From NCBI GenBank assembly GCA_017533825.1, contig JAFWIE010000031.1:107109-171108 (forward strand): a DNA stretch of 64,000 bases, written 5' to 3'. The stretch is from Atopobiaceae bacterium. Lineage in GTDB: Bacteria > Actinomycetota > Coriobacteriia > Coriobacteriales > Atopobiaceae. A program made the position numbers and the translations under genes. Shown piece by piece: positions 1 through 9,400 of this stretch (the first letter of the stretch is position 1; each line of letters starts with the position of its first letter). The notes under the pieces were generated by a model that worked only from the letters and a program-made list of their open reading frames with translations, searched no databases and was not told the DNA's origin.

Positions 1-1
1 C

Positions 2-652
2 GAGTGCTTCGCATTCCTGGCTGGCCATGAGTCCTTTGCAGCCGCTGAGGGCGCTATCGGCATCGCCAACAACGCCAACAAGGCCCGCAAGAAGCCGCTG
101 CGCGTCATCCTGAACGGTCTTGGCAAGGACGCTGCCCAGATCATCGCCCGCATCAATGGCTTCACCTACGTCCAGACCAAGTTCGACTACTTCACCGGCG
201 AGCTTGAGGTCGTTCAGAGCATTCCGTATTCCGATGGCCCGCGCTCCAAGGTCAACTGCTACGGCGCCGACGACGTCCGCGAGGGCGTTGCCATCATGTG
301 GCACGAGAATGCCGACATCTCCATCACCGGCAACTCGACCAACCCGACTCGCTTCCAGCACCCCGTGGCGGGCACCTACTTCAAGGAGCGCGTCCTGGCT
401 GGCAAGAAGTACTTCTCCGTCGCTTCCGGTGGTGGCACCGGCCGTACGCTGCATCCGGACAACATGCACGCCGGCCCCGCCTCCTATGGCATGACCGACA
501 CCATGGGCCGTATGCACAGCTCCGCTCAGTTCGCCGGCTCCTCCTCCGTGCCCGCGCACGTGGACATGATGGGTCTCATCGGCATGGGCAACAACCCCAT
601 GGTCGGCTGCACCGTCGCGTGCGGCGTCGCCGTCGAGCAGGCTCTCGCGTAA
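2..652 (+). CDS. GGGtGRT family protein, 3' part
   Basis: This frame is open from the left window edge and runs 216 codons to a TAA, so the 5' end lies outside. The protein carries the family-defining motif SGGGTGRTLHPDN, followed by a well conserved stretch (MTDTMGRMHS, then SSSVPAHVDMMG and GMGNNPMVG). This is the signature of the GGGtGRT family, an uncharacterised family of about 330 residues common in anaerobes and gut bacteria, so roughly the last two thirds are present. There is no signal peptide or membrane segment in the visible part, which suggests a cytosolic protein. The biochemical role is not known to me. A strong terminator follows directly, so this is the last gene of its transcript. 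Confidence 0.85.
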   Translation, partial: ECFAFLAGHESFAAAEGAIGIANNANKARKKPLRVILNGLGKDAAQIIARINGFTYVQTKFDYFTGELEVVQSIPYSDGPRSKVNCYGADDVREGVAIMWHENADISITGNSTNPTRFQHPVAGTYFKERVLAGKKYFSVASGGGTGRTLHPDNMHAGPASYGMTDTMGRMHSSAQFAGSSSVPAHVDMMGLIGMGNNPMVGCTVACGVAVEQALA

Positions 653-683
653 CGCTTCTCTCTTTAGCGCGTTGACTCGGCTC

Positions 684-718
684 AGGAGCCGTCATCCTCG
701 GATGGCGGCTCCTTTTTT
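684..718 (+). terminator. Rho-independent terminator of the GGGtGRT gene
   Basis: An AGGAGCCG arm pairs with CGGCTCCT (with an inner CAT/ATG pairing) and is followed by six T residues, 31 bases after the stop codon. This is a canonical intrinsic terminator for the plus strand. Confidence 0.85.
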
Positions 719-727
719 GCAAAGAGA

Positions 728-762
728 AACCCGCCGCGGGTTGGCGTTGCCCGCGGCGGGTT
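728..762 (-). terminator. Terminator of the FN3-protein gene
   Basis: A perfect 13-bp inverted repeat (AACCCGCCGCGGG and its complement) with a 9-nt loop is followed on the minus strand by a T-rich stretch (TTCTCTTTG). It lies about 50 bases beyond the stop of the minus-strand surface-protein gene and back to back with the plus-strand terminator. Confidence 0.75.
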
Positions 763-815
763 CAGTTGTCAGCGGGTTGTGGTTTGCAGTCCATAACCCG
801 CTACGTGTCCTTGGT

Positions 816-3800
816 CTACAATGCTTGAATGCTATAGACTCGTGGCTTGTAGTTGGCATCGGCCGCAGCCCACATGATTCGTCCGCCCACGTAGACCGGC
901 TGCGTAGCGTCGTACAATGTGGCGCCTTTGATCGTGCGCGTGAGCACCTTCTTGCCGTTGGCGGTTATCACCCTATAGTGAAGCGAGTTCTTCCCATCCT
1001 TCGTCACCGTGTATAGAATGCCGAAGCGTGAGTCCGACAGCTTGACCATCTTCGCATTAGAGACGCCGCTCTTTCCTTTGGGGCTATATTGCGTGAGCCA
1101 TTTGACCGCGGTTTTGCCGGAGGCACGATCGGTCACGGTGAGATACAGGTTGCTCTGAAGCTCCCATGAATCCCCCTTTACGCCCTTCACCCCGTAACCC
1201 TGCGGCACCGACGTCCCACACATCAGGACGGTGCTGTTGCTCACTTCCATACCATCGAGAGAGGCCCCTGTATAGTTATTGCCCGCATCGCCCATGATCT
1301 CGAATGCGTTAACGGACATGGTGTCGCCCGCCTGCTTGGTGCCATAGCCTTCCTGCCACGTGAGCTGCATCGCGCGCGGGTATGCATCGCCGTGGTCCGC
1401 AACGTACAGCGTGCCATCCTTGAAGCGTACCAGCTGCCCAAAGGAGTGGCTCGCATAACTGATGTTGCTTACCGTTGCCTTCATGGTCTTTGTGTCGATC
1501 TTAAAGCCGATGTTCGACTGGTGATGCAACCCGTCATCCGTTTGGAACATAGTGCGACCGGTCATGAGATAGAGCGTCGGGCCCTGCATGTCAAGCGCAA
1601 CCGATGACCAACTGAAGGGCTCATAGATGCCGGTAAAGCTGTTGCTCGCGCCTCCCTTAATGGTTGCTGTCTTGCCCTTCTTCCACTTGCTGGAATACTT
1701 GGTCACACGAATGACGACCTTTTTCTTGCTCTCTTTATAATTGGGTGAGCCAGTTATTACGTAGTTATTGTTGTCTGGTCCATGATAGAAGCCACCCCAC
1801 ACATCGCATCCGCCAAACGATATCTTCTTCTTCGACACGCGCTTGCAGTTCTTGTCGTAACCCACAACAACGATCGAGCTACCCTTGAGGTATACCACGT
1901 AGGTCTTGCCTCCCTGCGTATACGTATAGGTGTCACGCGCATCACCCCAGTATGACAATCCCGCAATCGAAGCCTTCTTCGCCTTTGCAGCATTGTTACC
2001 TTTTGCAGGCGTCAGGGGAATCTGTTGGGCAACAGACGCGGACTTCACCTCGCCTGCCTTTCCGTATACCGCTATTACCTTGAAGTAGTAGATCGTTCCT
2101 GGTGTCGCCTTGCAGGTGTAGCTCCCTGCACTTCCCTTGAGCTTTGCGATGCAGGAGTATCCGGAGTTCTCGATCGTGGAGCGATACACGCGATACGCCG
2201 TCGCGCCCTTGTACGCCTTCCACGACACCTTGAGCTTCTTCGCGGATGCCTTGATGACGGACTTGATGCGCACCGTGGGCTTGGGCAGGGCGTATACAGT
2301 CTCCACGCTGTCGCTATACCATTCGGCGGTGGGAAGCATCACGTAGGTCTTGCCGTCTACGACTGAATAGGGCCTCACAGCATAGCAATAGCTCGCTTTC
2401 CAAGCCGCCCCTACGGTTGTTGACGTCGTAGCGTCTCCCTTCACCGTCGAGACCAGCTTGTACTCTCCATTTGCATAGCCCCACTCGTCGGCTTTCGCAC
2501 GATAGACCTTGTATCCCGTTACGCTGCTCGTCTTGTTCCACGTGAGGCGCACCTTGTTGTATGTAGCCCGCTTTGCTGTGGGCTTGCTTGCCTTCGGATA
2601 GTCGAGTGTGAAGGATGAACCATTGGAATACACATAGTATTCAGTGGCGTCACAGCTGTACTGCTTGCCATCCACGTTCACGAACGGCAATACGACATAT
2701 GTGCAATACTCTCCCCAAGGAGCAAGCACGCTCAGCGAGGTCTCCTGAGTGTTGGTACGCGTTGCGAGCAGCTTCAATACATACTTTTGGGCCTTGTCGT
2801 CATACTGGCTTCGGTAGACCTTGTAGCCACTCACACCCGCAAGCGACGTCCAACTCACGTTCACCTTTGTGTTGGTCGCCTTCTTCACAGCCGTTCCCTT
2901 CACGACGTCGGGATAGCAGATGACCTTGAAGGCAAGGGTGCTGGAAGCTGCGGTCGATCCCTTGGGTGTATACGTAATCGTGATGGTCGCAGACCCCAAG
3001 CCCTTGGCGTTGATTGTGGAATAGAACCAGTAGCTGCCATCGTATGACTCATAGTCAATCTGATAGCAACCATCCTGCGTCCCCTCAAAGTCTACCGCTG
3101 CCACCTTGGTGTTTGAACTCGTTATCCGCACCTTCGAACCGACCTCGCCACGCACCTTCAAGTCAAAGCTTCTGCTACCCGTGCCATTCTCTGTAGACCG
3201 CTCAACGGCCAGAACGTTGCCCTCATCCAAACCGCTTACCGTTATGGCCCCCGACGTTATGCTCGAGCCCTCATCACTCGACTGAGTTACGAGCGTGAGG
3301 GATTCGGTGGCATCAGCACGCTCGACCGCACTCATCTGTGAGGAGTCGAGAACCTCGTCCTCAACCGTAAGGGCATCCGCAGACTCGCTCTCGAGGGCAA
3401 GCGTCGCGTCAGGCTCACTTGTCAGTGAAGCCTCTTCCTCGGGGGCGCCTTCTTCGTCGGTAACTTCACTCCGAGCGGCCTCGTCGCCGGCGGCCTCGTC
3501 GCCGGTCGGGAGTCCATCCACGGTCGCGTCGTCCACGGTCGCTTCGGCTTCATCGGGAAGCTCGTCCTCACTCGGAAGCTCATCCTTAGACGGGAGCTCA
3601 TCTTCAGAAGGGAGCACATTCTGCGCCGTTGTCTCATCCGGTACCGGAATTCCATCCCCTGACGTCGTCTCGCCCGACGCAGCCTCGTCCTCAAGTGGAA
3701 GCCCCTCGGTCACGGCCGCATTCCCCTCCACGACGGGCAGTGTCTCCGCAGGTACCGTCTGTGCCAACGCTCCGGCATCGGTCGCGTCCTCTACTTCGGC

Positions 3801-3890
3801 CATCGCACGCGGAGCTGGCAATGCGAGCTGCAGCGACAACACGATTGTGGTTACTGCGGCAACCACCCTGCGGCCAGCTTGATTCCTCAT
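816..3890 (-). CDS. Large secreted protein with acidic repeats and FN3-like domains
   Basis: The product is 1024 residues. The chosen ATG follows a GAGGGGG ribosome binding site; a GTG two codons upstream is closer to it and equally possible. Residues 1-32 form a signal peptide: basic start, hydrophobic core, then an APRAMAE cleavage region. Residues 40-200 are very acidic, with imperfect tandem ELPSEDELP-type repeats and threonine/serine. A short Ig-like region is followed by about three fibronectin-III-like modules (roughly 330-620), each with a GYKVYRS-type strand. The last 380 residues look like a beta-rich repeat domain with many Tyr/Gly/Lys. I see no LPXTG motif or C-terminal membrane anchor, so attachment, if any, is by another route. 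It is probably a secreted or surface adhesin or scaffold, and no catalytic motif is recognisable. It is divergent from degV and monocistronic. Confidence 0.75.
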   Translation of the reverse strand: MRNQAGRRVVAAVTTIVLSLQLALPAPRAMAEVEDATDAGALAQTVPAETLPVVEGNAAVTEGLPLEDEAASGETTSGDGIPVPDETTAQNVLPSEDELPSKDELPSEDELPDEAEATVDDATVDGLPTGDEAAGDEAARSEVTDEEGAPEEEASLTSEPDATLALESESADALTVEDEVLDSSQMSAVERADATESLTLVTQSSDEGSSITSGAITVSGLDEGNVLAVERSTENGTGSRSFDLKVRGEVGSKVRITSSNTKVAAVDFEGTQDGCYQIDYESYDGSYWFYSTINAKGLGSATITITYTPKGSTAASSTLAFKVICYPDVVKGTAVKKATNTKVNVSWTSLAGVSGYKVYRSQYDDKAQKYVLKLLATRTNTQETSLSVLAPWGEYCTYVVLPFVNVDGKQYSCDATEYYVYSNGSSFTLDYPKASKPTAKRATYNKVRLTWNKTSSVTGYKVYRAKADEWGYANGEYKLVSTVKGDATTSTTVGAAWKASYCYAVRPYSVVDGKTYVMLPTAEWYSDSVETVYALPKPTVRIKSVIKASAKKLKVSWKAYKGATAYRVYRSTIENSGYSCIAKLKGSAGSYTCKATPGTIYYFKVIAVYGKAGEVKSASVAQQIPLTPAKGNNAAKAKKASIAGLSYWGDARDTYTYTQGGKTYVVYLKGSSIVVVGYDKNCKRVSKKKISFGGCDVWGGFYHGPDNNNYVITGSPNYKESKKKVVIRVTKYSSKWKKGKTATIKGGASNSFTGIYEPFSWSSVALDMQGPTLYLMTGRTMFQTDDGLHHQSNIGFKIDTKTMKATVSNISYASHSFGQLVRFKDGTLYVADHGDAYPRAMQLTWQEGYGTKQAGDTMSVNAFEIMGDAGNNYTGASLDGMEVSNSTVLMCGTSVPQGYGVKGVKGDSWELQSNLYLTVTDRASGKTAVKWLTQYSPKGKSGVSNAKMVKLSDSRFGILYTVTKDGKNSLHYRVITANGKKVLTRTIKGATLYDATQPVYVGGRIMWAAADANYKPRVYSIQAL

Positions 3891-3936
3891 GCGCACATCA
3901 TCCCCCTCACAATTCCTGAATTCTTGCTGTAGGGCC

Positions 3937-3942
3937 AGTATA
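3937..3942 (-). promoter_or_regulatory. Candidate -10 box for the FN3-protein gene
   Basis: The minus strand reads TATACT 47 bases before the ATG, close to the consensus TATAAT. The -35 region at the right distance (TGCAAG) is poor, so only the -10 element is supported. Confidence 0.3.
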
Positions 3943-4065
3943 CACTCTCTTTTGTGCTGTCTTGCATTCGATGCCGTGGCCCGATAGGCTTTTTTATTCA
4001 CAATTCATTCAACGAAACGTGCTAGCATGTGCATTCCTGAACAACAGCAATCGAAGGGGGCCTTG

Positions 4066-4953
4066 ATGGCAGACTACGTCTTGAGCTGCTGCTCCATGTG
4101 CGACTTGTCGCAAGAATGGCTTGACTCACGCGACGTGCACTATATTTACTTTAACTACGAGATCAACGGCAAGGTCTGCAAGGACGACTTCGGCCAGACC
4201 ATCCCTCCCGCTGATCTTTACGCACGCATGCTTGCGGGCGCCGAGGTAAGGACAAGCCAGATCAGCGTAGGCGAGTACATGAACGACTGGCGCCCCTTCC
4301 TCGAGGCCGGTAAGGACATACTGCACATTTGTCTCGCATCTGGTCTCTCTGGTACGTATGGATCGGCCTGCATGGCGCGCGACAGCATTGCGCAGGAGTT
4401 CCCCGAGCGCAAGATCATCGTCATCGACTCCACCTCGGGCAGTGGCGGCTATGGACTGCTCATGGACAAGCTCGCCGACCTACGCGACGAGGGCTACTCA
4501 CTCGAGGACCTCGCCGCGTGGACCGAGGCACACAAGGCGGAGGTCCAGACGTGGTTTGTGACGACCGACCTCACGTTCCTCATTCGCGGCGGTCGCGTCT
4601 CCAAGGCAGCCGGACTCTTGGGCGGCATGCTCAACATCTGCCCCATGCTCGACATCGAGCCCGACGGCTCCCTCGCCGTAAAGGAGAAGATTCGCACCAA
4701 GCGCAAGGCGTTCCAACGGCAGCTGATGAAGATGGAGACGCTCGCGCAGAATGGCTTCGATTACGACCAGCGCGTCTTCATCACAAACACCGAGTGCCTC
4801 GCTGACGCCAAGGCGGTCGCAAGCATGGTGGAAGCCAAGTTCCACAAGCTGCGCGACGGCAAGGTTGAGATATTCGATGTGGGCGCAGGCATCGGCTGTC
4901 ACCTAGGACCGGGCACCGTCGTGCTCAACTTCTGGGGTAAGCCACGCAGCTAG
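4066..4953 (+). CDS. DegV family fatty-acid-binding protein
   Basis: The product is 295 residues, the normal size for the DegV/FakB family. These proteins bind a fatty acid in an EDD fold and, where FakA is present, present it for phosphorylation. The start is set by AAGGGGG five bases before ATG; an upstream in-frame ATG at 4027 has no such site. Features seen: an N-terminal beta strand leading to a Ser/Cys-rich loop (SCCSMCDLS), the ligand-pocket motif TSQIS, SSGLSGTY-like ASGLSGTYGSA, VIDSTSGSGGYG, and the C-terminal half beginning at FLIRGGRVSKAAG, which is typical of the family. It lies alone between a divergent surface-protein gene and a terminator, so no partner kinase is visible here. 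Confidence 0.9.
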   Translation: MADYVLSCCSMCDLSQEWLDSRDVHYIYFNYEINGKVCKDDFGQTIPPADLYARMLAGAEVRTSQISVGEYMNDWRPFLEAGKDILHICLASGLSGTYGSACMARDSIAQEFPERKIIVIDSTSGSGGYGLLMDKLADLRDEGYSLEDLAAWTEAHKAEVQTWFVTTDLTFLIRGGRVSKAAGLLGGMLNICPMLDIEPDGSLAVKEKIRTKRKAFQRQLMKMETLAQNGFDYDQRVFITNTECLADAKAVASMVEAKFHKLRDGKVEIFDVGAGIGCHLGPGTVVLNFWGKPRS

Positions 4954-4980
4954 TGGGGTTGCTTCGCAAGAGAAGGATTG

Positions 4981-5020
4981 GACCGCTCAAGGGAAGTGAC
5001 CCCTTGGGCGGTCGTCTTTT
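4981..5020. terminator. Terminator between degV and murI (convergent)
   Basis: GACCGC-TCAAGGG pairs with CCCTTGGGCGGTC, followed by GTCTTTT on the plus strand. It sits 27 bases after the degV stop and 39 before the murI stop, and may serve both genes. Confidence 0.7.
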
Positions 5021-5058
5021 GTCCGTCTCCGTTTGGGCAGTCCCTCTTTGGGAGAGCC

Positions 5059-5832
5059 CTACGTTTGAAAGAAGCGCTGGTACAGGGCCAACTCCTCAGG
5101 CGTGTCCTTGCTCGAGAGGAACGCCACCGCGCCTTCGACATCTCGTCCTGTAAGGAGGCCCCCTGCCGCGAGGCGCCTTCTGAGTTGCCGCGCCGTCCCC
5201 GCTCCCCCATCATAGAAGGGTACATCGCCCAGCACATGACGAATCTGCTCGAGAACGAACGGATAGTGCGTGCAACCAAGGACGACGGCATCGACCGTTC
5301 CAGCATATCCACCCACTAGGGAATCAATCAGGTCAATGAGGTCGGGCTCACAGAGCTTGCCTCGCTCTATGCGCGCCGCAAGCCCCTCACAGGGAACGGC
5401 AATGACGCGAGCCCCGCTCCCCCACTCCTCCATAAGGTGCTGGAACTTCTCGAGCCTCACCGTCATAGGCGTCGCCATCACCAGTACCGTTCCATCAGGC
5501 GTGCCGAGCACGGCAGGCTTGAGGGCAGGCTCGACTCCGATGATGGGCACCTCCGGATATGCGGCGCGCAGCTGTGTGGCAGCGGCGGAGGTTGCGGTGT
5601 TGCACGCAATCACGATGGCCTTGCATCCGGCAGCAAGGAGTTGTTCCACAATTTGCCGCGAGAGGCCTAGGACCTCCTCGGGTGTCTTCTCTCCATACGG
5701 CGCATGAGCCGAGTCGCCATAGTAGACAAAGCGCTCGTTGGGAAGTTCGCTCACGAGTGCACGCAGCACGCTGATGCCACCCACACCGGAGTCGAAGACC
5801 CCAACCCATCCCTTGTATTCATCTGCATTCAA
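5059..5832 (-). CDS. murI: Glutamate racemase
   Basis: MurI interconverts L- and D-glutamate and supplies D-Glu for peptidoglycan in the cytosol. The product is 257 residues, the usual size. Both catalytic cysteines are visible, one in ACNTATSAA and one in LGCTHYPF, along with the N-terminal FDSGVGG loop and the YYGDSAHAPYG motif. I placed the start at TTG (5830-5832) because GGAGG lies seven bases upstream and the family normally begins a few residues before FDSGVGG. The longer frame to 5934 would run through the divergent promoter region. The 60-base gap to the FKBP gene must hold both divergent promoters. Confidence 0.93.
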   Translation of the reverse strand: MNADEYKGWVGVFDSGVGGISVLRALVSELPNERFVYYGDSAHAPYGEKTPEEVLGLSRQIVEQLLAAGCKAIVIACNTATSAAATQLRAAYPEVPIIGVEPALKPAVLGTPDGTVLVMATPMTVRLEKFQHLMEEWGSGARVIAVPCEGLAARIERGKLCEPDLIDLIDSLVGGYAGTVDAVVLGCTHYPFVLEQIRHVLGDVPFYDGGAGTARQLRRRLAAGGLLTGRDVEGAVAFLSSKDTPEELALYQRFFQT

Positions 5833-5901
5833 CGCATAACCTCCAACTCGTCTCCTCCATGGTACACTAGCGCACATTGCAACTCCAACGAAAGGATGTT
5901 T

Positions 5902-6327
5902 ATGAGCAACGAAGGCAAGCAGGTGAAGGTCCACTACGTGGGAACCCTCGACGACGGCACCAAGTTCGACTCCTCACGCGACCGCGGTGAGCCCCTCGCA
6001 TTCACATGCATGGCAGGCCAGATGATTCCCGGCTTTGACGCCGCCGTGCGCGACATGGCGGTGGGAGAGACAACGACCATTCGCTTGGAACCCGCTGACG
6101 CCTATGGCCCCCGTCGCATGGAACTGGTGCAGACCATCCCCCTCATGCAGCTTCCCGGCGCAGAGAATCTGAGCATCGGCCAGCGCGTTATGCTCCAATC
6201 GGTAACGGGCCAACCCATGCAGGCCACCGTCACCGATAAGAACGACACTGCCATTACGTTCGACTTAAACCACGAGATGGCGGGCAAGGCACTTACCTTC
6301 GAGATCGAGCTGCTTGAGGCAAAGTAA
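5902..6327 (+). CDS. FKBP-type peptidyl-prolyl cis-trans isomerase, SlyD-like
   Basis: The product is 141 residues with the SlyD layout: an FKBP half (VHYVGTLDDGTKFDSS, then MIPGFDAAVRDMAVGE) interrupted by an insert-in-flap chaperone-type segment after AYGPRR, and closed by a final strand ALTFEIELLE. It catalyses proline isomerisation and probably acts as a cytosolic folding helper. The metal-binding histidine-rich tail of E. coli SlyD is absent, so a nickel role is not supported. ATG at 5902 follows AAAGGA; another ATG two codons earlier at 5896 sits on that site and is less likely. It is divergent from murI and ends at a strong terminator. Confidence 0.9.
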   Translation: MSNEGKQVKVHYVGTLDDGTKFDSSRDRGEPLAFTCMAGQMIPGFDAAVRDMAVGETTTIRLEPADAYGPRRMELVQTIPLMQLPGAENLSIGQRVMLQSVTGQPMQATVTDKNDTAITFDLNHEMAGKALTFEIELLEAK

Positions 6328-6368
6328 CGATTCTTGCACGGGAGGGCTACTTCCCGACGCTACGGTCA

Positions 6369-6409
6369 AGGGGGGTGCCCCAGGATACGCTCCTGGGGCA
6401 CCCCCTTTG
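6369..6409. terminator. Terminator between the FKBP and B-repeat protein genes (convergent)
   Basis: A near-perfect inverted repeat (GGGGGTGCCCCAGGA and TCCTGGGGCACCCCC, 5-nt loop) is followed by TTT on the plus strand. It stands between two convergent stop codons and is likely used by both. Confidence 0.75.
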
Positions 6410-6439
6410 TCGTGCAAGATGAGGATGTTTCCCTACACC

Positions 6440-9400
6440 TTACTCGTTCTTGCTCCACACGGCGTAATAGGTCACGTCGGAGGGAAGTTCGTCGTACCAC
6501 ACAGAATACGTGTCGGCGTACTCTGAAGTGCTCGAAGTGCTCCATCCGAGGAAGGTATAGCCTTCACGCGTCGGCTTGGCCTTGCTGTCAAGACTTATGC
6601 TACCATCGTTATACTTCACAACGAACGACGTACCACCCGTGCCACCATTGGCGTTGAGGGTCACCTTGTAGTCCTTCGCCCAGACGGCGTAGAGGGTCTC
6701 GTTCGAGCCATCGTACCACGAATACGTGCCATTCGCGCCAGCACTATAGTCGTAGCCCGGACTCTCATACGAGAATGGCTCCTGTTTATCGTCGCTCCAA
6801 CCAATGAGCGTGTAGCCCGCGCGTTTGGCCTTGTTTGAGTAGGTCGCGAGGTTCACGTCGTAGTCGTAGGGATCTGCACAAGGATTGCCCTTCTTGACCA
6901 CTTCGGTGCTGGCAGAACCGTTGGTGCCACCGTTGTAGTCGAGGGTGAATCTTGTTTTGGGTGCCCACTGAGCGTATAGCGTCGCGTTCTCGTCCCCCAT
7001 GTAGCGATAACCGTAAGGCAGCGTAAACGACTCCCCAGAGCCATCCTTCTTGGTGTTCCAGCTCGCGATGTAGTAGTCTTCGCGCGTGAACAGCGTGCTT
7101 TCCTCTAGATCGCAATACTGATACGGACGCATGTACGTCACTTTGGTGGCTGTTGAGCCGGAGTAGTTCGCATTGTAGGTAAGCGTCGGCTTCTTCGTCC
7201 AGTTGGCCCAGAGGGTGATGCCCTTCTTGGGGATGAAGATATCGTTATTCGATTGGTAGTAATACTCGCCCTTGCCGTTCTTCTTGGTGTACCAACCATC
7301 GAAGTACACCTTCGCACGGTCGGCAGGCTCGGTGAGGTCGTAACCGTTGTAGGCTCCACCGATGACGCCAATAGTCTTGGTCTTGGTTGCGCCGGAATCC
7401 GTCACCCACTTGCAGGTAATCTTTGCAGTAGGCTTCTTCCACTGCACATAATAAGTCATTGACGTGGGGATATTGTACACATCGTCGCCGATGCCATAGG
7501 AGACACCCTTGCCGTTGGCCTTGGTGTTCCAGCCTGCCGCAGCCATGCCCTTCTTCGTAAAGCCTGGCGCATCTAGATACGCACTGAAGGAATGGGAAGT
7601 CTTCTTCTCGGACGTACCGTTATTTGCCTTGTAGGTAATGGTAGGAGTCTTCGTCCACTGTCCGTAAAGAGTCATGCCCTTCTTCCCCACCTTGAGGCTA
7701 TCAAACACGGAACGGTCAACTTTCGTCCCCTTCCCATTTGCCTTGGTGTTATAACCCACGAATTCGTAGCCATCGCGATACCCGTTGCCAAAGGACACAT
7801 TCGCCTTGTTCAGCATCACGCCCGGGGCAACTTTGATCGTACTGGTGCTGCCCCCCTTATAGTTATCGACGAGCTTCAACGTAGCGGTGTTCTTCCTCCA
7901 TTGTGCGTAGAGGGTGAGGTTCTTCTTGGGCACGACGAAGTACTCGTTGAGCTTGTAGCTCTTGCCCTTGCCGTTGGCCTTGGTGTTGTAGCCAACGAGG
8001 GTGTAGCCCTCGCGGCTCGAATCGTAAGAAGAAAGAGTAGTCTCGGAGCCCGGCCAATAATAGCTTTTCCCTGCCTTTGGCGCACCCTTGTAGTTGTCAT
8101 TTACGACAATTGCCGTGAGCTTCTTCCACTGAGCGTAGAGGTTGAGGTTTTTCTTCGTCACTAGCGGCGCACCATAGTAGTCCGTCAGGCCAAGCGAAGC
8201 GTTCCCCGCCAAGCTCATGCCCGACCCGTTCTTCTTGGTGTTGAAACCCATCATGCGATAACCATCGCGGCCAATCCATTCATCGACAACGGATGCATAC
8301 CCGGCAACCACTTTCATCGTCTTCTTTGTTGCCTTCTTACCCGTATAAAAATCATTGCCCGAGTAGTTTGGATGTATGACAACCTTAGTGTTTGCCTTCT
8401 TCCACTGCGCGTATAGTGTGAAGTTCTTATTGGGCATCGAAACCCTCTCCTCTGGGAAGAATGCGGTTCCTTTGCCGTTCTTCTTTGTGTTGTAGCTCAC
8501 CAAGGTGTAGCCCTTGCGAGAGAAGCCATTGCCAGGGTAAAAATCAGAGCCCGAGTAATACTTAGTAGTGAACTTCTCACCTTTGCCATAATTGGAGTTG
8601 TAAACCACCGTGTGCTCTTTGCCATCGCCCCGCTTCCTCCACTGGGCATATAGCGTGACACCCTTTGCAGGGACCTTTACGTACGCGGGATCTTGCTCCG
8701 TGAGCTCCGCGTTCGCGTAGATCTTATACATCTTGCCCTTGCCGTTAGCCTTAGTGTTCCAGCCTACCAGATCATAGCCGTTACGGTGCCTATCAGCATA
8801 TCTTTTCACTTGGTAGGAGACGCCTGACCTGACATATGTCGTCTCGCTCTGTCCCTTTGTATGGTTATCGACAAACCTGAGCGGAGCGTTGGCCTTCTTC
8901 CACATTTGGTACAACGTAAGGTTCTTCGTGGGTTTGAGGTTTTCGAATTGCTTTAATGTGTACGCCTTTCCCTTGCCGTTGGCTTTGGTGTTGTAACCCA
9001 CTACTACGTAGCCATCACGGTAGGTAGCACCATTACCAAGCTTTAGGGGTTCGCCCTTTTCCACATTGTAGATGTCGTCGGTCATGTCCCTGAAGTTGGC
9101 CTTCACAGTGACTTTGACCTTCGCCGCCATCTTCTGCCACTGGGCATAGAATATAAGGTCGCGCGCCGGGGCCTTGACCACCGCTCCAGGCGCATAGGCC
9201 TCGCCACTTCCATCGGGCTTGGTGTTCCAGCCAGTAAACTTCATATCCAGAGGAACACTGAGGCCATTGCTCTTTCCAACGAATCTTTGGAACCTCAGCT
9301 CCTTTCCCGCCTTGCGATAGTACCAGGTCGATGGAGACATATCAGCATTGCCATAGTTCCAGCCAAAAAAGTAGGTCTTGCTTTTGTCCTTATAGAGTGG